Source: CAVXDY01 sp963760715
GTDB lineage: Bacteria > Actinomycetota > Thermoleophilia > Miltoncostaeales > Miltoncostaeaceae
Direction of reading: 5' to 3'
Length of the DNA stretch: 64,000 nt
Assembly: GCA_963760715.1 (NCBI GenBank)
Contig: CAVXDY010000007.1
Span: forward strand, 186,001 to 250,000
Translations under genes and position numbers: made by a program
Notes under the pieces: generated by a model
The model's input: the letters and a program-made list of their open reading frames with translations, nothing else
What the model was told of the DNA's origin: nothing
Database searches by the model: none
Part shown: piece by piece, positions 8,365 through 16,754 of the stretch
Position numbering within the stretch: the first letter of the stretch is position 1
Layout of the letters: the number at the start of each line of letters is the position of its first letter

Positions 8365-9147
8365 TCAGCCCGCGGCCACCCGGTCGCGGACCCGCCGGCG
8401 CGCCACGCTCGCCACATAGCGGCGGCGCAGCGGCCCGGGCAGGAAGCGCCCGAGCCCCTTCATCGCGAGGGTCATCCGGCGGGGGAACGCGATCTCGGCG
8501 TCGCCGCGCTCGAGCCCGTCGGCGATGATCCGTGCGGCCTCGGGCGCCTCGATGAGGAAGGGCATCTCGAAGTCGTTGTGCTCGGTGAGCGGGGTCTTCA
8601 CGAAGCCGGGCGCCACGACCGTGACCTTCACCCCGGTGCCCTCGCCCTCGAGGTCCGCGCGCAGGCTCTCGCTCATGCTGATGAGGAACGCCTTGGTGGC
8701 CCCGTAGGCGGAGGCCATCGGCAGCGCGGCGAAGCCGGTGACGCTGGCGACCACGGCGATGCGCCCCGACCGGCGGGCGAGCATGTCGGGCAGCACGGCC
8801 TGGATGCAGTTGACCGTGCCCATGATGTTGACCTCCACCTGGGGCCGGAAGACCTCCGCCGTGAACTCCTCCGGCCGCACCGGGCGGTAGGTGCCCGCGT
8901 TCAGCAGGGCGATGTCGATGGGGCCCACGGAGGCGCGGATCTCGGCGGCCACGCGCGTCATCGCCTCCGGGTCGGTGGTGTCGCCCGGGTGGGCGGAGAT
9001 GCGCGGGTCGGCGGCGGCGAGCTCGGCGAGCGCGTCCGCGCCGCGGGCCGTCGCCGCCACTCGCGCGCCGCGCCGCGCGAGCTCCCGGGCCACCTCGGCG
9101 CCGATGCCCGAGGAGGCCCCGGTGACCCACACGACCACGCCGTCCAT
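8365..9147 (-). CDS. Short-chain dehydrogenase/reductase
   Basis: A 260-residue classical SDR. It has the NAD(P)-binding TGASSGIG near residue 9, the structural NAG in LLNAGTY, the catalytic Ser in ASVTGF and YxxxK as YGATK, all at family spacing. A positively charged C-terminal tail follows. The ATG at 9147 is 8 bases after the stop of the cyclopropane-synthase fusion; a GTG two codons earlier (9153) is also possible. It is the last gene of a flavin oxidoreductase, DUF1365-methyltransferase, SDR operon. In Rhodobacter the equivalent singlet-oxygen-response operon also contains an SDR. It probably reduces or oxidises a lipid or aldehyde intermediate, which is inference. Confidence 0.88.
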   Translation of the reverse strand: MDGVVVWVTGASSGIGAEVARELARRGARVAATARGADALAELAAADPRISAHPGDTTDPEAMTRVAAEIRASVGPIDIALLNAGTYRPVRPEEFTAEVFRPQVEVNIMGTVNCIQAVLPDMLARRSGRIAVVASVTGFAALPMASAYGATKAFLISMSESLRADLEGEGTGVKVTVVAPGFVKTPLTEHNDFEMPFLIEAPEAARIIADGLERGDAEIAFPRRMTLAMKGLGRFLPGPLRRRYVASVARRRVRDRVAAG

Positions 9148-9155
9148 GGCCACGC

Positions 9156-11345
9156 TCAGAAGGTCACCCGCGCGACCGGCTCGGTCGGCAGGCGATGGTT
9201 GAACGGGCGGGTCAGCACGAGCTGGTAGTCGTGGAGCGCCCGGGTGCGGAAGCCCGCCTCGCAGAACGCGAGGTAGAACTCCCAGGTGCGGATGAAGCGC
9301 TCGTCGTAGCCCAGGGCGAGGACCGCCTCGCGGTTGGCCAGGAAGCGCTCGCGCCACTGGCGGAGCGTCTCGGAGTAGTGGAAGCCGATGTTCTCGACCC
9401 CGTGCACGATCAGCTCCGACGACCGGGTCATCGCGCGGCTCACCGCCTCCAGCGACGGGATGAGGGCGCCCGGGAAGACGTACTCCCGGATCCAGTCGTT
9501 GCCCCGCCGGTAGCGCTCGTAGCGCTGGTCGGGCACGGCGATCGTCTGGATGCACGCGATGCCCTCCGGCGCGAGCAGCCGGTCGCAGGCGCGGAAGAAG
9601 ACGGGAAGCTCCCGGTGGCCGATGGCCTCGAGCATCTCGATGGAGGCGATGTGGCTGAAGCGCCCCTCGAGCGTGCGGTAGTCCTGCAGGCGGATGTCCA
9701 CCCGGTCCGACAGCCCGGCCGCCTCGACGCGCTCGCGCGCCAGCGCGGCCTGCTCCTCGGACAGGGTCACGCCCGTCACCCGCGCTCCCCACTCGCCGGC
9801 CGCGTGCAGCGCGAACCCGCCCCACCCGCAGCCGATCTCCAGCACATGGGAGCCGGGCCCCAGGCCGAGCTTCTCGCAGATGCGGCGGTGCTTGGCCTCC
9901 TGCGCCTCCCGCAGCGTCATCTCGGGGTGCTCGAAGAACGCGCACGAGTAGGTCCACGACGGGTCGAGGAACAGCTCGTAGAGGTCGTTCCCCAGGTCGT
10001 AGTGGTACTGGATGTCGCGCCTGGCGCCCGGGAGGTCGGAGCGGGCCGGCAGCCGCGGGCGATGCCGCAGGGCCCGGGTGAAGACCCGCCCCGGCCGGCT
10101 GGTGCGGGCCAACTCGGCCGTGACCGCCAGGATCTCGAGCAGCCCCACCAGGTCGTCCGCGCGCCAGTCGCCGGCGGCGTACGACTCGCCGAGCGCCAGG
10201 CGCCCCCGCGTGGCCAGCCGGCGCCACAGGTTGCGTGAGCGCACAATCAGATTCACGTCGGGCCCCGTGGAGGGGTCGCCGCCGCGGTGGATGCTGCCGT
10301 CCGGCAGGGTCACCGACACCCGGCCGCGCGCCGGGTGGGCCAGCGCCCACATCGCCAGGCGGCGGGCGGCCGGGGTGAGCGGCGAGCGCACCGCCGAGGG
10401 AAGCGGACGCAGCTCGCGGCGGGCGGGCGGGGCCGCGCCGTTGCGGGCGGCGGTTGCGTGAGCACTCAACGATGACTCCGTGGGAGAGGTGTTTGCATGA
10501 GTCCGCAACGACCCTGTGGTCGCGGACGAGGTTGCGTGAGCGTGCAACGAGCCCTCGGCCGGACAGGAGGTTGCGTGAGCGCGCAAGGATCCTTCGCCCG
10601 GGGCGAAGCGCGGCTTTCGGTGCAACGGGACCCTCTTCATCGCGAGCTTCACCGCCTGCCAGTGGATGAGGCCGATGACCTGCTGGGACATCAGCGGATA
10701 ACGGGTCAGGGCCCGTGCGAGCGACGCGTTGGTGAGGGGCCGCCGGCGCCCGGTGAGCTCGGCCCAGAAGGGCCGGGCGCCGTTCTCGATGATGCCGACC
10801 CCGGCGTGGATCCGGTCCCCCGGCTCGGTGAACGAGAAGCGATAGGTCTGGTCCATGCCGAAGAACGGCGAGACGTGCATCCGCTTGGCGTGCTCGTAGA
10901 CGCGCCGGGTGCCGTTCTGGACCTGGTTGCGGGAGGTCAGCAGGTAGGGATGGCGCTCGCCGAAGGTGTTCCCCACCTCCGCCACGATCGCGGCCAGCGC
11001 GCCGTCGGCGCCGTAGCAGTAGAAGTAGCTGACCGGGTTGAAGACGTATCCCAGGAGGCGCAGGTTGGTGACGAGCACGACGCGCCCGCCCGCCAGGTCG
11101 ATGCCGTTCCCGTCGAGGAACGCGAGCACGTTCTGCTTGACCGGCCGGTCGGCGAGGCCCAGGTGGTCGTCGTCGCGGAACGTCACGACGTTGCGCCGGT
11201 TGTAGCCGAACAGGCGCAGGCGGCGATCGAGCTCGGGCAGCTCGTCGAGGTCGAGCGCGTAGAAGCACACCCGATAGCGGAAGACGTTGCGCGCGGGCGT
11301 GGTGCGCACGTGCAGCAGGGTGCCCTCGTAGAGCGCCGACCTCAC
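9156..11345 (-). CDS. DUF1365 - cyclopropane/methyl fatty acid synthase fusion protein
   Basis: A 729-residue fusion. Residues about 1-235 are DUF1365 (LYEGTLLHVRTTP, then GYVFNPVSYFYCY). A low-complexity linker (about 240-300) carries four 13-residue repeats. Residues about 310-725 are a SAM-dependent cyclopropane-fatty-acid synthase with QYHYDLGNDLYELFLDP, the SAM-binding motif VLEIGCGWGGFA, the EMLEAIGHRE region and the substrate-channel region near VFPGA. The two parts are separate genes in most genomes (COG3496 and COG2230). The GTG at 11345 overlaps the upstream flavin gene's TGA. The enzyme should methylate or cyclopropanate unsaturated acyl chains of phospholipids. There is no stop between the domains, but an internal start for the methyltransferase near 10400 cannot be excluded. 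Confidence 0.85.
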   Translation of the reverse strand: MRSALYEGTLLHVRTTPARNVFRYRVCFYALDLDELPELDRRLRLFGYNRRNVVTFRDDDHLGLADRPVKQNVLAFLDGNGIDLAGGRVVLVTNLRLLGYVFNPVSYFYCYGADGALAAIVAEVGNTFGERHPYLLTSRNQVQNGTRRVYEHAKRMHVSPFFGMDQTYRFSFTEPGDRIHAGVGIIENGARPFWAELTGRRRPLTNASLARALTRYPLMSQQVIGLIHWQAVKLAMKRVPLHRKPRFAPGEGSLRAHATSCPAEGSLHAHATSSATTGSLRTHANTSPTESSLSAHATAARNGAAPPARRELRPLPSAVRSPLTPAARRLAMWALAHPARGRVSVTLPDGSIHRGGDPSTGPDVNLIVRSRNLWRRLATRGRLALGESYAAGDWRADDLVGLLEILAVTAELARTSRPGRVFTRALRHRPRLPARSDLPGARRDIQYHYDLGNDLYELFLDPSWTYSCAFFEHPEMTLREAQEAKHRRICEKLGLGPGSHVLEIGCGWGGFALHAAGEWGARVTGVTLSEEQAALARERVEAAGLSDRVDIRLQDYRTLEGRFSHIASIEMLEAIGHRELPVFFRACDRLLAPEGIACIQTIAVPDQRYERYRRGNDWIREYVFPGALIPSLEAVSRAMTRSSELIVHGVENIGFHYSETLRQWRERFLANREAVLALGYDERFIRTWEFYLAFCEAGFRTRALHDYQLVLTRPFNHRLPTEPVARVTF
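10229..10257. repeat. Dispersed copy of the TTGCGTGAGCGCGCAA-type repeat
   Basis: The sequence TTGCGTGAGCGCACAA starting at 10231 matches the core of the tandem array about 200 bases further on. It lies in the methyltransferase domain coding region (LIVRSRNLW), where it is translated in a different phase context. This suggests that the repeat is under DNA-level or mobility-related conservation rather than only protein-level. Confidence 0.45.
10452..10607. repeat. Four-copy 39-bp tandem repeat with palindromic core, in-frame linker
   Basis: Units begin near 10452, 10490, 10530 and 10569. Each holds a core like GTTGCGTGAGCGTGCAAC whose ends are inverted repeats (TTGCG...CGCAA). A degenerate fifth copy may begin near 10611. 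On the coding strand the period equals 13 codons, giving GSLRAHATS, GSLHAHATS, GSLRTHANTS and SSLSAHATA, each followed by a variable spacer. The array fills the junction between the DUF1365 and methyltransferase domains. Confidence 0.75.
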
Positions 11346-12583
11346 CAGGGGGCTCCCAGCTCGCGGGCGGCCCGCAGGCCCGAGGCGAGGCCGTCCTCGT
11401 GGAACCCGAAGCCGTGGTAGGCGCCGCAGAACCACGTGCGCCGGCGGCCGTCGATCGACGGCAGGCGCTCCTGCGCGGCCAGCGCCTCGAAGCTGTAGAG
11501 CGGGTGGGCGTAGTCCATCCGCCGGATCACGCGATCCTCGGCGATACGCTCGTCGCGGTTCAGCGTCACGCAGTACTGCTCCGGCTCGTCGAGGGCCTGC
11601 AGCGTATTGAGGTGGTAGCTCACGGTGGGCAGGAGCGAGGGGGCGTGGCAGTCGGCCACCTGGTAGTTCCAGGCGGCCCAGCCGGAGCGCCGGCGGGGCA
11701 GCACGGAGCGGTCGGTGTGGAGCACGGTGCGGTTGAGGGTGGTGCGGAAGGGACCGAGCACCGCGCGCTCGAGGTCGTCCGCGTCGGCGAGCATCGCGAG
11801 CGCCTCGGGCGCGTGCGTGGCGATGACGACCGCGTCGAAGCGATGCACGCCGTCGTCGGCGGTGCGCACCTCCACGCCGCCGGCGTCGCGGGTGACGGCC
11901 CGCACCTCGGCACGCAGGCGCAGCCGCTCGCCCAGCGGCGCGGTGATGGCGGCCACGTAGCGGCGGCTGCCGCCCACCACCGTGCGCCAGGTGTGGCGGC
12001 GGAATCCCAGCAGACCGTGGTTCTGGAAGAAGCGCACCGCGTAGGAGGCCGGCGAGGAGAGGGTCTGCGCGGGCGCGGTGGACCACAGCGCCGACGCGAA
12101 CGGCACCAGGTAGTGGTCGCGGAAGGAGCGGGAGTAGCCCTCGGTGCGGACGAAGTCGTCGAGCGTGCTGCGCGCGTGGCGCTCCTCGAGCGCGACCTGC
12201 CCCGTGCGCAGGAAGCGCACGATCTCGCGGAGCAGGCCGGCGAAGCCGGGGTGCACCAGCGCGCGCGGCTGCCGCCACAGGCGCACCGCCGAGTACTCCA
12301 GCCCGTGGCGCTCGCAGACCACCGAGAAGGACATCCGCGAGTCCTGGACCGCAACCCCCAGCTCGCGGAACAGCCGCGACAGCCGCGGGTAGTTGTGCTC
12401 GTTGTGCACCAGGAACCCGGTGTCGAGCGCCAACTCCCCGCCGCCCGCGCGCGGCACGGCGACGGTGTGGGCGTGCCCTCCGGCCCGCGCGTCGCGCTCG
12501 AACACCTCCACCTCGTGGACCCGCGCGAGGGCATGGGCCGCCCCCAGCCCGGCGATGCCGGTGCCGATGACCGCCACCCTCAC
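11342..12583 (-). CDS. FAD-dependent amine-oxidase-like oxidoreductase (COG2907 type)
   Basis: A 413-residue flavoprotein. The N-terminal dinucleotide fold is VAVIGTGIAGLGAAHAL followed by VEVFERDARAGGH, and the C-terminal FAD motif lies around FCGAYHGFGFHEDG. It starts with GTG at 12583 and its TGA overlaps the GTG of the DUF1365-methyltransferase gene. The trio of COG2907 flavoprotein, DUF1365 and cyclopropane-synthase-like methyltransferase recurs across bacteria. In Rhodobacter, a flavoprotein desaturase (UfaD) and methyltransferase (UfaM) from a similar operon make 19-carbon furan fatty acids. This protein is the candidate UfaD counterpart. That assignment rests on family and context, not on a diagnostic residue. 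Confidence 0.85.
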   Translation of the reverse strand: MRVAVIGTGIAGLGAAHALARVHEVEVFERDARAGGHAHTVAVPRAGGGELALDTGFLVHNEHNYPRLSRLFRELGVAVQDSRMSFSVVCERHGLEYSAVRLWRQPRALVHPGFAGLLREIVRFLRTGQVALEERHARSTLDDFVRTEGYSRSFRDHYLVPFASALWSTAPAQTLSSPASYAVRFFQNHGLLGFRRHTWRTVVGGSRRYVAAITAPLGERLRLRAEVRAVTRDAGGVEVRTADDGVHRFDAVVIATHAPEALAMLADADDLERAVLGPFRTTLNRTVLHTDRSVLPRRRSGWAAWNYQVADCHAPSLLPTVSYHLNTLQALDEPEQYCVTLNRDERIAEDRVIRRMDYAHPLYSFEALAAQERLPSIDGRRRTWFCGAYHGFGFHEDGLASGLRAARELGAPW

Positions 12584-12614
12584 GGCCGCGCTCCATGTGT
12601 GGCGATCGCCGACA

Positions 12615-12653
12615 CCTCATCCGTATACGGCTGAGCCTCGTACACGGATGAGG
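12615..12653. promoter_or_regulatory. Perfect 10-bp inverted repeat between divergent lipid genes
   Basis: CCTCATCCGT (12615-12624) and ACGGATGAGG (12644-12653) are exact inverted repeats separated by 19 bases, and the palindrome CCGTATACGG (12621-12630) lies inside. It sits in the 124-base gap between the minus-strand flavin oxidoreductase operon and the plus-strand desaturase. Such a site would suit a dimeric repressor controlling both directions; the regulator is not identifiable here. Confidence 0.6.
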
Positions 12654-12707
12654 GGGCGCTCACGCCTGCCCCCGACTACCCTGCCCCCGGATGGAGGACA
12701 CGACCAC

Positions 12708-13664
12708 GTGACAGAGGCCGCGGCCACCGGGCCGCCCATCGCGACCGTCCGTCCCCGCACAAGTCTTCCCAGCCGAATCGTCACCCTGGTGGCGGTGCTC
12801 GTGCCGCCGCTGGGCGTCCTCGCGGCCATCGGCCTCCTCTGGGAGGTGGCCGTGCGACCGGTGGACCTGATCCTCCTGGTGGTGCTGTACGTCGCCTGCG
12901 GGCTGGGCATCACGGTGGGCTTCCACCGCCTCTTCTCGCACAGGGCCTTCGCGGCCACGCCCGCCGTCCGGGCGCTCCTGGCGATCCTGGGCTCCATGAC
13001 GGTGCAGGGCCCGGTGACCCAGTGGGTGACCGACCACCGCAAGCACCACGCCCTGTCCGACCGCGAGGGCGACCCCCACTCCCCGCACGGCGGCCGCGAG
13101 GGGCTGTTCGGCGGCCTGGCCGGCTTCTTCCACGCGCACATGGGCTGGCTGGTGACGACCAAGGGCATGGAGCGCGGGCGCCGCTACGGGCGCGACCTCT
13201 ACGACGACCGGCTCATCCACGGCGTCGATCGCCTCTACATGCTCTGGGTGTTCCTGACGCTCGCCATCCCGTTCGCCATCGGCTACGCCGTGGACCCGAC
13301 CTGGCAGGGCGGCCTGACCGGCCTGGTGTGGGGCGGGCTGATCCGGATCTTCCTGTTCCACCACATGACGTGGAGCGTCAACTCCATCTGCCACACCTTC
13401 GGCACGCGGGCGTTCGACACCGAGGACGAGAGCCGGAACAACTGGGTGATCGCCGTCCCCACCTTCGGCGAGGGCTGGCACAACAACCACCACGCGTTCC
13501 CCGCCTCGGCCATCCACGGCCTGGGACGGCGGCAGGTGGACGTGAGCTGGTGGACCATCCGCGCCCTGGAGCGCGCGGGCCTGGCCTGGAACGTGAAGGT
13601 GCCCAACGCCGAGCGCATCGCCCGCCGCGCGGTCCGCAGGCCGCGCCCCGCCGCTCAGGCCTGA
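12708..13664 (+). CDS. Membrane fatty-acid (acyl-CoA/acyl-lipid) desaturase
   Basis: A 318-residue di-iron membrane desaturase. The three histidine boxes are HRLFSH, HRKHH and HNNHH (in GEGWHNNHHAF), with about four membrane helices around them. The GTG at 12708 is preceded by GGAGGA with 9-base spacing, which decides the start; an ATG at 12691 opens only a six-codon frame. It introduces a double bond, probably delta-9, into saturated acyl chains. It is divergent from the methyltransferase operon, whose enzymes need unsaturated chains, so the two directions form a plausible pathway: desaturate, then methylate or cyclopropanate. Its 3' end overlaps the convergent hydrolase gene by 10 bases. 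Confidence 0.92.
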   Translation: MTEAAATGPPIATVRPRTSLPSRIVTLVAVLVPPLGVLAAIGLLWEVAVRPVDLILLVVLYVACGLGITVGFHRLFSHRAFAATPAVRALLAILGSMTVQGPVTQWVTDHRKHHALSDREGDPHSPHGGREGLFGGLAGFFHAHMGWLVTTKGMERGRRYGRDLYDDRLIHGVDRLYMLWVFLTLAIPFAIGYAVDPTWQGGLTGLVWGGLIRIFLFHHMTWSVNSICHTFGTRAFDTEDESRNNWVIAVPTFGEGWHNNHHAFPASAIHGLGRRQVDVSWWTIRALERAGLAWNVKVPNAERIARRAVRRPRPAAQA

Positions 13665-14314
13665 CTCTCTTCGCGGAAGCGGGTCAGCTCGTGGCCCACC
13701 AGCCGGGCCCAGGTGCGGGCCCGCGGGGCGGGGACGTGGCGGCCGCCGGGGCCGCGCAGGGCGATCGGGTGGACCGCGCCGCGAATGAGCCGGTAGCCGG
13801 CCTCCACCCCCAGCGCGCGCACCCGTTCGTATCCCGCCCGCGAGCTGCGCGGGCGGACCCCGGGGACGCCGGGAAGCGTGCCGTCGAGGGATCCCTGGAT
13901 GACGGCGAGGCGCCGGCCGAGCATGCCCTCCACGGGGAGGCGCTCGGGGATCCAGGGCGCCAGCCCCACCACGGTCGTCACCGCCGGGTGGCCCGCGACC
14001 GCGATCGAGACCCCGCCGCCCATCGAGAAGCCCAGCATCAGCACCGGCCCGCCCGACGCTCCCGCGACCTCGTCGAGCGCGGCGCGGGCGTCCTCGATGC
14101 ACATGTCGAGCCGCCTCCAGGACTTGACCCGGTAGCGGACCTCGTGAAAGGCGAGGTCCGGGTGACGGGGCGCCAGGCGCCGCACGAGCCACTCGAGCGA
14201 CGCGCTCCAGTCGCCCGGGTTCAGGTTCCCGGTGCCGCCGTTGACGCACACCACCGCGAGCGCGCCGGCCGGGCCCGTGCTGCGCATCGCCGCGCCGGTG
14301 GGGAGGGCGATCAC
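13655..14314 (-). CDS. Alpha/beta hydrolase
   Basis: A 219-residue hydrolase. The nucleophile elbow is GFSMGGG, near residue 96, with the oxyanion region VCVNGGTGNLN near the start and a candidate catalytic His in GAVHPIAL near residue 187. It starts with GTG at 14314, overlapping the TGA of the upstream small membrane protein gene. It is short, similar in size to dienelactone-hydrolase-type and thioesterase-like members. Substrate unknown. Confidence 0.75.
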   Translation of the reverse strand: MIALPTGAAMRSTGPAGALAVVCVNGGTGNLNPGDWSASLEWLVRRLAPRHPDLAFHEVRYRVKSWRRLDMCIEDARAALDEVAGASGGPVLMLGFSMGGGVSIAVAGHPAVTTVVGLAPWIPERLPVEGMLGRRLAVIQGSLDGTLPGVPGVRPRSSRAGYERVRALGVEAGYRLIRGAVHPIALRGPGGRHVPAPRARTWARLVGHELTRFREESQA

Positions 14315-14634
14315 CCTCGCCCGGCCAGGAGTCCCGCGACCCCGAGGCCGGCGAAGCCGAGCGTCATCGCGAGCACGGCCGGTCGCCCGCGGCCGTAGCG
14401 GGCCGCGTCCGAAACGTCGAGGGCCACCCTCAGGGCGATGGGCAGCCGGGCGTCCGGCGAGACGGCCAGCAGCAGGCCGCTGCCGAGGTCGCGGATGCCC
14501 AGGGCGCGCACCTCGGAGGGCGTCGAGCCGATGAGGGCGGCCATGCGCTCGCTGCGCCCCAGGGCCAGGCCCGCCCACAGCGCGCACCCGCCGGCGAGCG
14601 CGAGCGCCCACGAGCGCTGGGTGACCGGGATCAC
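14311..14634 (-). CDS. Small membrane protein
   Basis: A 107-residue protein starting with GTG at 14634. Three hydrophobic segments are visible: residues about 9-26, about 50-58 (weak) and about 84-105. The central part VRALGIRDLGSGLLLA recalls DUF4267-like membrane proteins, which I cannot confirm. It is coupled by GTGA overlap to the alpha/beta hydrolase. Function unknown. Confidence 0.6.
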   Translation of the reverse strand: MIPVTQRSWALALAGGCALWAGLALGRSERMAALIGSTPSEVRALGIRDLGSGLLLAVSPDARLPIALRVALDVSDAARYGRGRPAVLAMTLGFAGLGVAGLLAGRG

Positions 14635-14667
14635 GAGATCAGGATACGGAGCGGACCCCGGATCCGA

Positions 14668-15384
14668 TCAGGAGCGGTCGATGATCACCGGGGTGCCGGG
14701 CCGGGCGTAGTGGGCCGCGCGGGCCAGCTCCGAGGCGCCGAGGATGACGCAGCCGTTGCTGGAGGGGCGGCCGACCCGCGCGGCGCCGCCGGCGCCCGCG
14801 CCGTGGATGCCGATCAGCGCCTGGCCGCCCATGAAGGTGCGCAGCGTGGGCGAGTGCGCGGTGAGGGCGACCGTGAAGTCGCCGTAGATGCCGCGCCATG
14901 CGTTCGCCGTGACCACGGCGTCCTGGATGGCGTAGCGGCCGACGGGCGTCGGGGTCCCCGCCCGCCCGATGCCGGCCGGCCACGAGGCAACGCGCCGGGA
15001 GCCGCGCCAGATCTCGAGCCGCCGCGATCCGAGGTGGACCTCGAACCGCACCCGCGTGCCGGTGAGGCGCAGCGAGCGCCGCGGCACCCACCCCGAGGTG
15101 CCGTTCGGCCGGATGGGAAGCTGCACGCGGACCCAGGCGCGCCCCGCGTCGTCGCGCGCGCGGCCGGTGACCATGAGCCACTGGGCTCCCCGCGACCACT
15201 CGGCCACCCCGGTCAGGCGCATCACGCGCCGGGCGCCGAGGCGCGGGGCCGCGCGGGCGCTCGCCGGAACCACCACGCGGGCGACCAGCGTGGCGCGGGC
15301 GTCGCCCGCCGCGCGCGCGGGCTGGGCCGGCAGAAGGGCCACGCCCGCCACGAGGGCGAGAAAAAAACTCCAAAACCTCCACAT
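14668..15384 (-). CDS. L,D-transpeptidase (YkuD domain), secreted
   Basis: A 238-residue exported cell-wall enzyme. A signal peptide (residues 1-25, ending ARA) is followed by an SH3-like region (about 30-105) and a YkuD domain (about 108-236). The domain has the family His in IGIHGAG and the catalytic Cys in SSNGCVIL; the common SxGCxR is here SNGCVI, lacking the Arg. It would form 3-3 peptidoglycan cross-links or attach proteins to peptidoglycan. The sequence around the start is unusually A-rich for this genome (a seven-A run at 15361-15367). Confidence 0.88.
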   Translation of the reverse strand: MWRFWSFFLALVAGVALLPAQPARAAGDARATLVARVVVPASARAAPRLGARRVMRLTGVAEWSRGAQWLMVTGRARDDAGRAWVRVQLPIRPNGTSGWVPRRSLRLTGTRVRFEVHLGSRRLEIWRGSRRVASWPAGIGRAGTPTPVGRYAIQDAVVTANAWRGIYGDFTVALTAHSPTLRTFMGGQALIGIHGAGAGGAARVGRPSSNGCVILGASELARAAHYARPGTPVIIDRS

Positions 15385-15464
15385 GGCACTGATGTCGTCC
15401 GCCGGCCGCGCGTCCTTGAGGGCTCAGGGGTCGAGGTGGGCCACCCCCGGGCCGATGGGAGACC

Positions 15465-16754
15465 GTGGTCGATTCCCTGCTCGAGCTGGCCGGACCCCTC
15501 TGGGGGCTCCGCACCAGCCGTTACGGCAAGCGCACCCTGATCGCCCTGTCGCACGCGATGGAGGATCGGGGGCTGGAGTCGCCCGAGCACCGTCCGCTCG
15601 TGTTCGCGGGCTTCCAGCGCGCCCGCTTCTTCGCCCACGACCGCGCCCGCTACCGGGCGATCGCCCACGGGAGCGCCATGTGCGTCGTCGCGGCGGGCGG
15701 GTTGACGACCCGGATCGACGATCGCCTGGCCATGCTGGGCGTCGGCCCCTCGGATCCCTTCTGGCGCGACTGGGTGGTGGTGGTCTACGGCGGGGCCTCG
15801 CACGCGGCCGTGCTGGTGGCGCGCGACCTGCCGGAGCACGACATCGACGGCGTGCCCACCCGCGACCGCGTGTGCGATGCCGTCTGGAGCTACGACCCGG
15901 GGCTGGCGCACGCATCGGCGCGGTGGGTGGGCACCTACCTGGCCGAGCGCGAGCCGGCGCTCGCGGCGCGCTGGGCGGAGCGGCTGGACGAGCTCCCGGC
16001 GCCGTCCGAGCGGCCCGGCGCGGGGCTCTCGGCCATCGGGGGGCGCCTGGTGACCGCGATGGAGCGCCAGCTCGCCCGCGAGCAGGCCGACAGCCGCCGT
16101 CTGCAGGTCTCCTTCGAGGACACGCTGGGGGCGCTCGCGCGCGCCGCCGAGGTCCGTGACCCCGAGATCGACGAGCACCTTGCCCGCGTGGCCCGGCGCT
16201 CGGTGGCCGTGGGGCGCGTCCTCGGGATGAGCCCCGCCGAGCTGGAGACCCTGCGCCAGGGGGCGCGGCTGCACGACGTGGGCAAGATCGGCACGAGCGA
16301 GGCGGTGCTGTCGAAGCCCGGTCCGCTGGACGACCGCGAGGCCGCGGAGATGCGTCGCCACTCGCTGACCGGCGCGTGGATCATCGAGGGCGTCGCCGGC
16401 CTTCGCGACTGCGTGCCCGTCGTGCGCCACCACCATGAGCGCTGGGACGGAGGCGGCTACCCCGACGGCCTGGCCGGCGAGACGATCCCGCTCGCGGCCC
16501 GGGTGGTCGCGGTGGTGGACGCGTACGACGCCATGACCTCCCGGCGCCCCTACCGGCGGGCGATGTCGCACGAGGCGGCGCTGGCCCAGCTGCTCGAGCA
16601 TCGCGGCACGCAGTTCTGCCCGAGGTGCGTGGAGGCCTTCGAGGCCGTGCTGACCCTGGAGGCGCTGACGGCCGATGCCGACGTCCCGGCTAGCCCCCCG
16701 TCCGCCGGATCCAGGCGATCAGGTCATCCAGCCGGTGCGCCCAGAACAGCGTGA
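15465..16754 (+). CDS. DICT sensory domain - HD-GYP phosphodiesterase
   Basis: A 429-residue cytoplasmic signalling protein. The N-terminal DICT-like domain (about 15-160) precedes a short linker and a full HD-GYP domain (about 220-400) with HDVGKIG, the HSLTGA helix, HHHERWDGGGYPDGL and DAYDAMTS. All metal ligands and the GYP motif are present, so it should hydrolyse cyclic di-GMP, or another cyclic dinucleotide. DICT domains accompany light- or nucleotide-signalling outputs. The GTG at 15465 is used. The last 22 codons overlap the 3' end of the convergent restriction endonuclease gene, and its C-terminal tail is low-complexity. Confidence 0.87.
   Translation: MVDSLLELAGPLWGLRTSRYGKRTLIALSHAMEDRGLESPEHRPLVFAGFQRARFFAHDRARYRAIAHGSAMCVVAAGGLTTRIDDRLAMLGVGPSDPFWRDWVVVVYGGASHAAVLVARDLPEHDIDGVPTRDRVCDAVWSYDPGLAHASARWVGTYLAEREPALAARWAERLDELPAPSERPGAGLSAIGGRLVTAMERQLAREQADSRRLQVSFEDTLGALARAAEVRDPEIDEHLARVARRSVAVGRVLGMSPAELETLRQGARLHDVGKIGTSEAVLSKPGPLDDREAAEMRRHSLTGAWIIEGVAGLRDCVPVVRHHHERWDGGGYPDGLAGETIPLAARVVAVVDAYDAMTSRRPYRRAMSHEAALAQLLEHRGTQFCPRCVEAFEAVLTLEALTADADVPASPPSAGSRRSGHPAGAPRTA

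Noticed and set aside
10450..10650. CRISPR array
   Set aside because: Units are contiguous 39-bp translated repeats without unique spacers of constant length, and there are no cas genes.
8365..11268. Single 967-residue protein containing methyltransferase and SDR
   Set aside because: The methyltransferase part of that frame is a shadow; the SDR has its own start at 9147 after the real methyltransferase stop at 9156.
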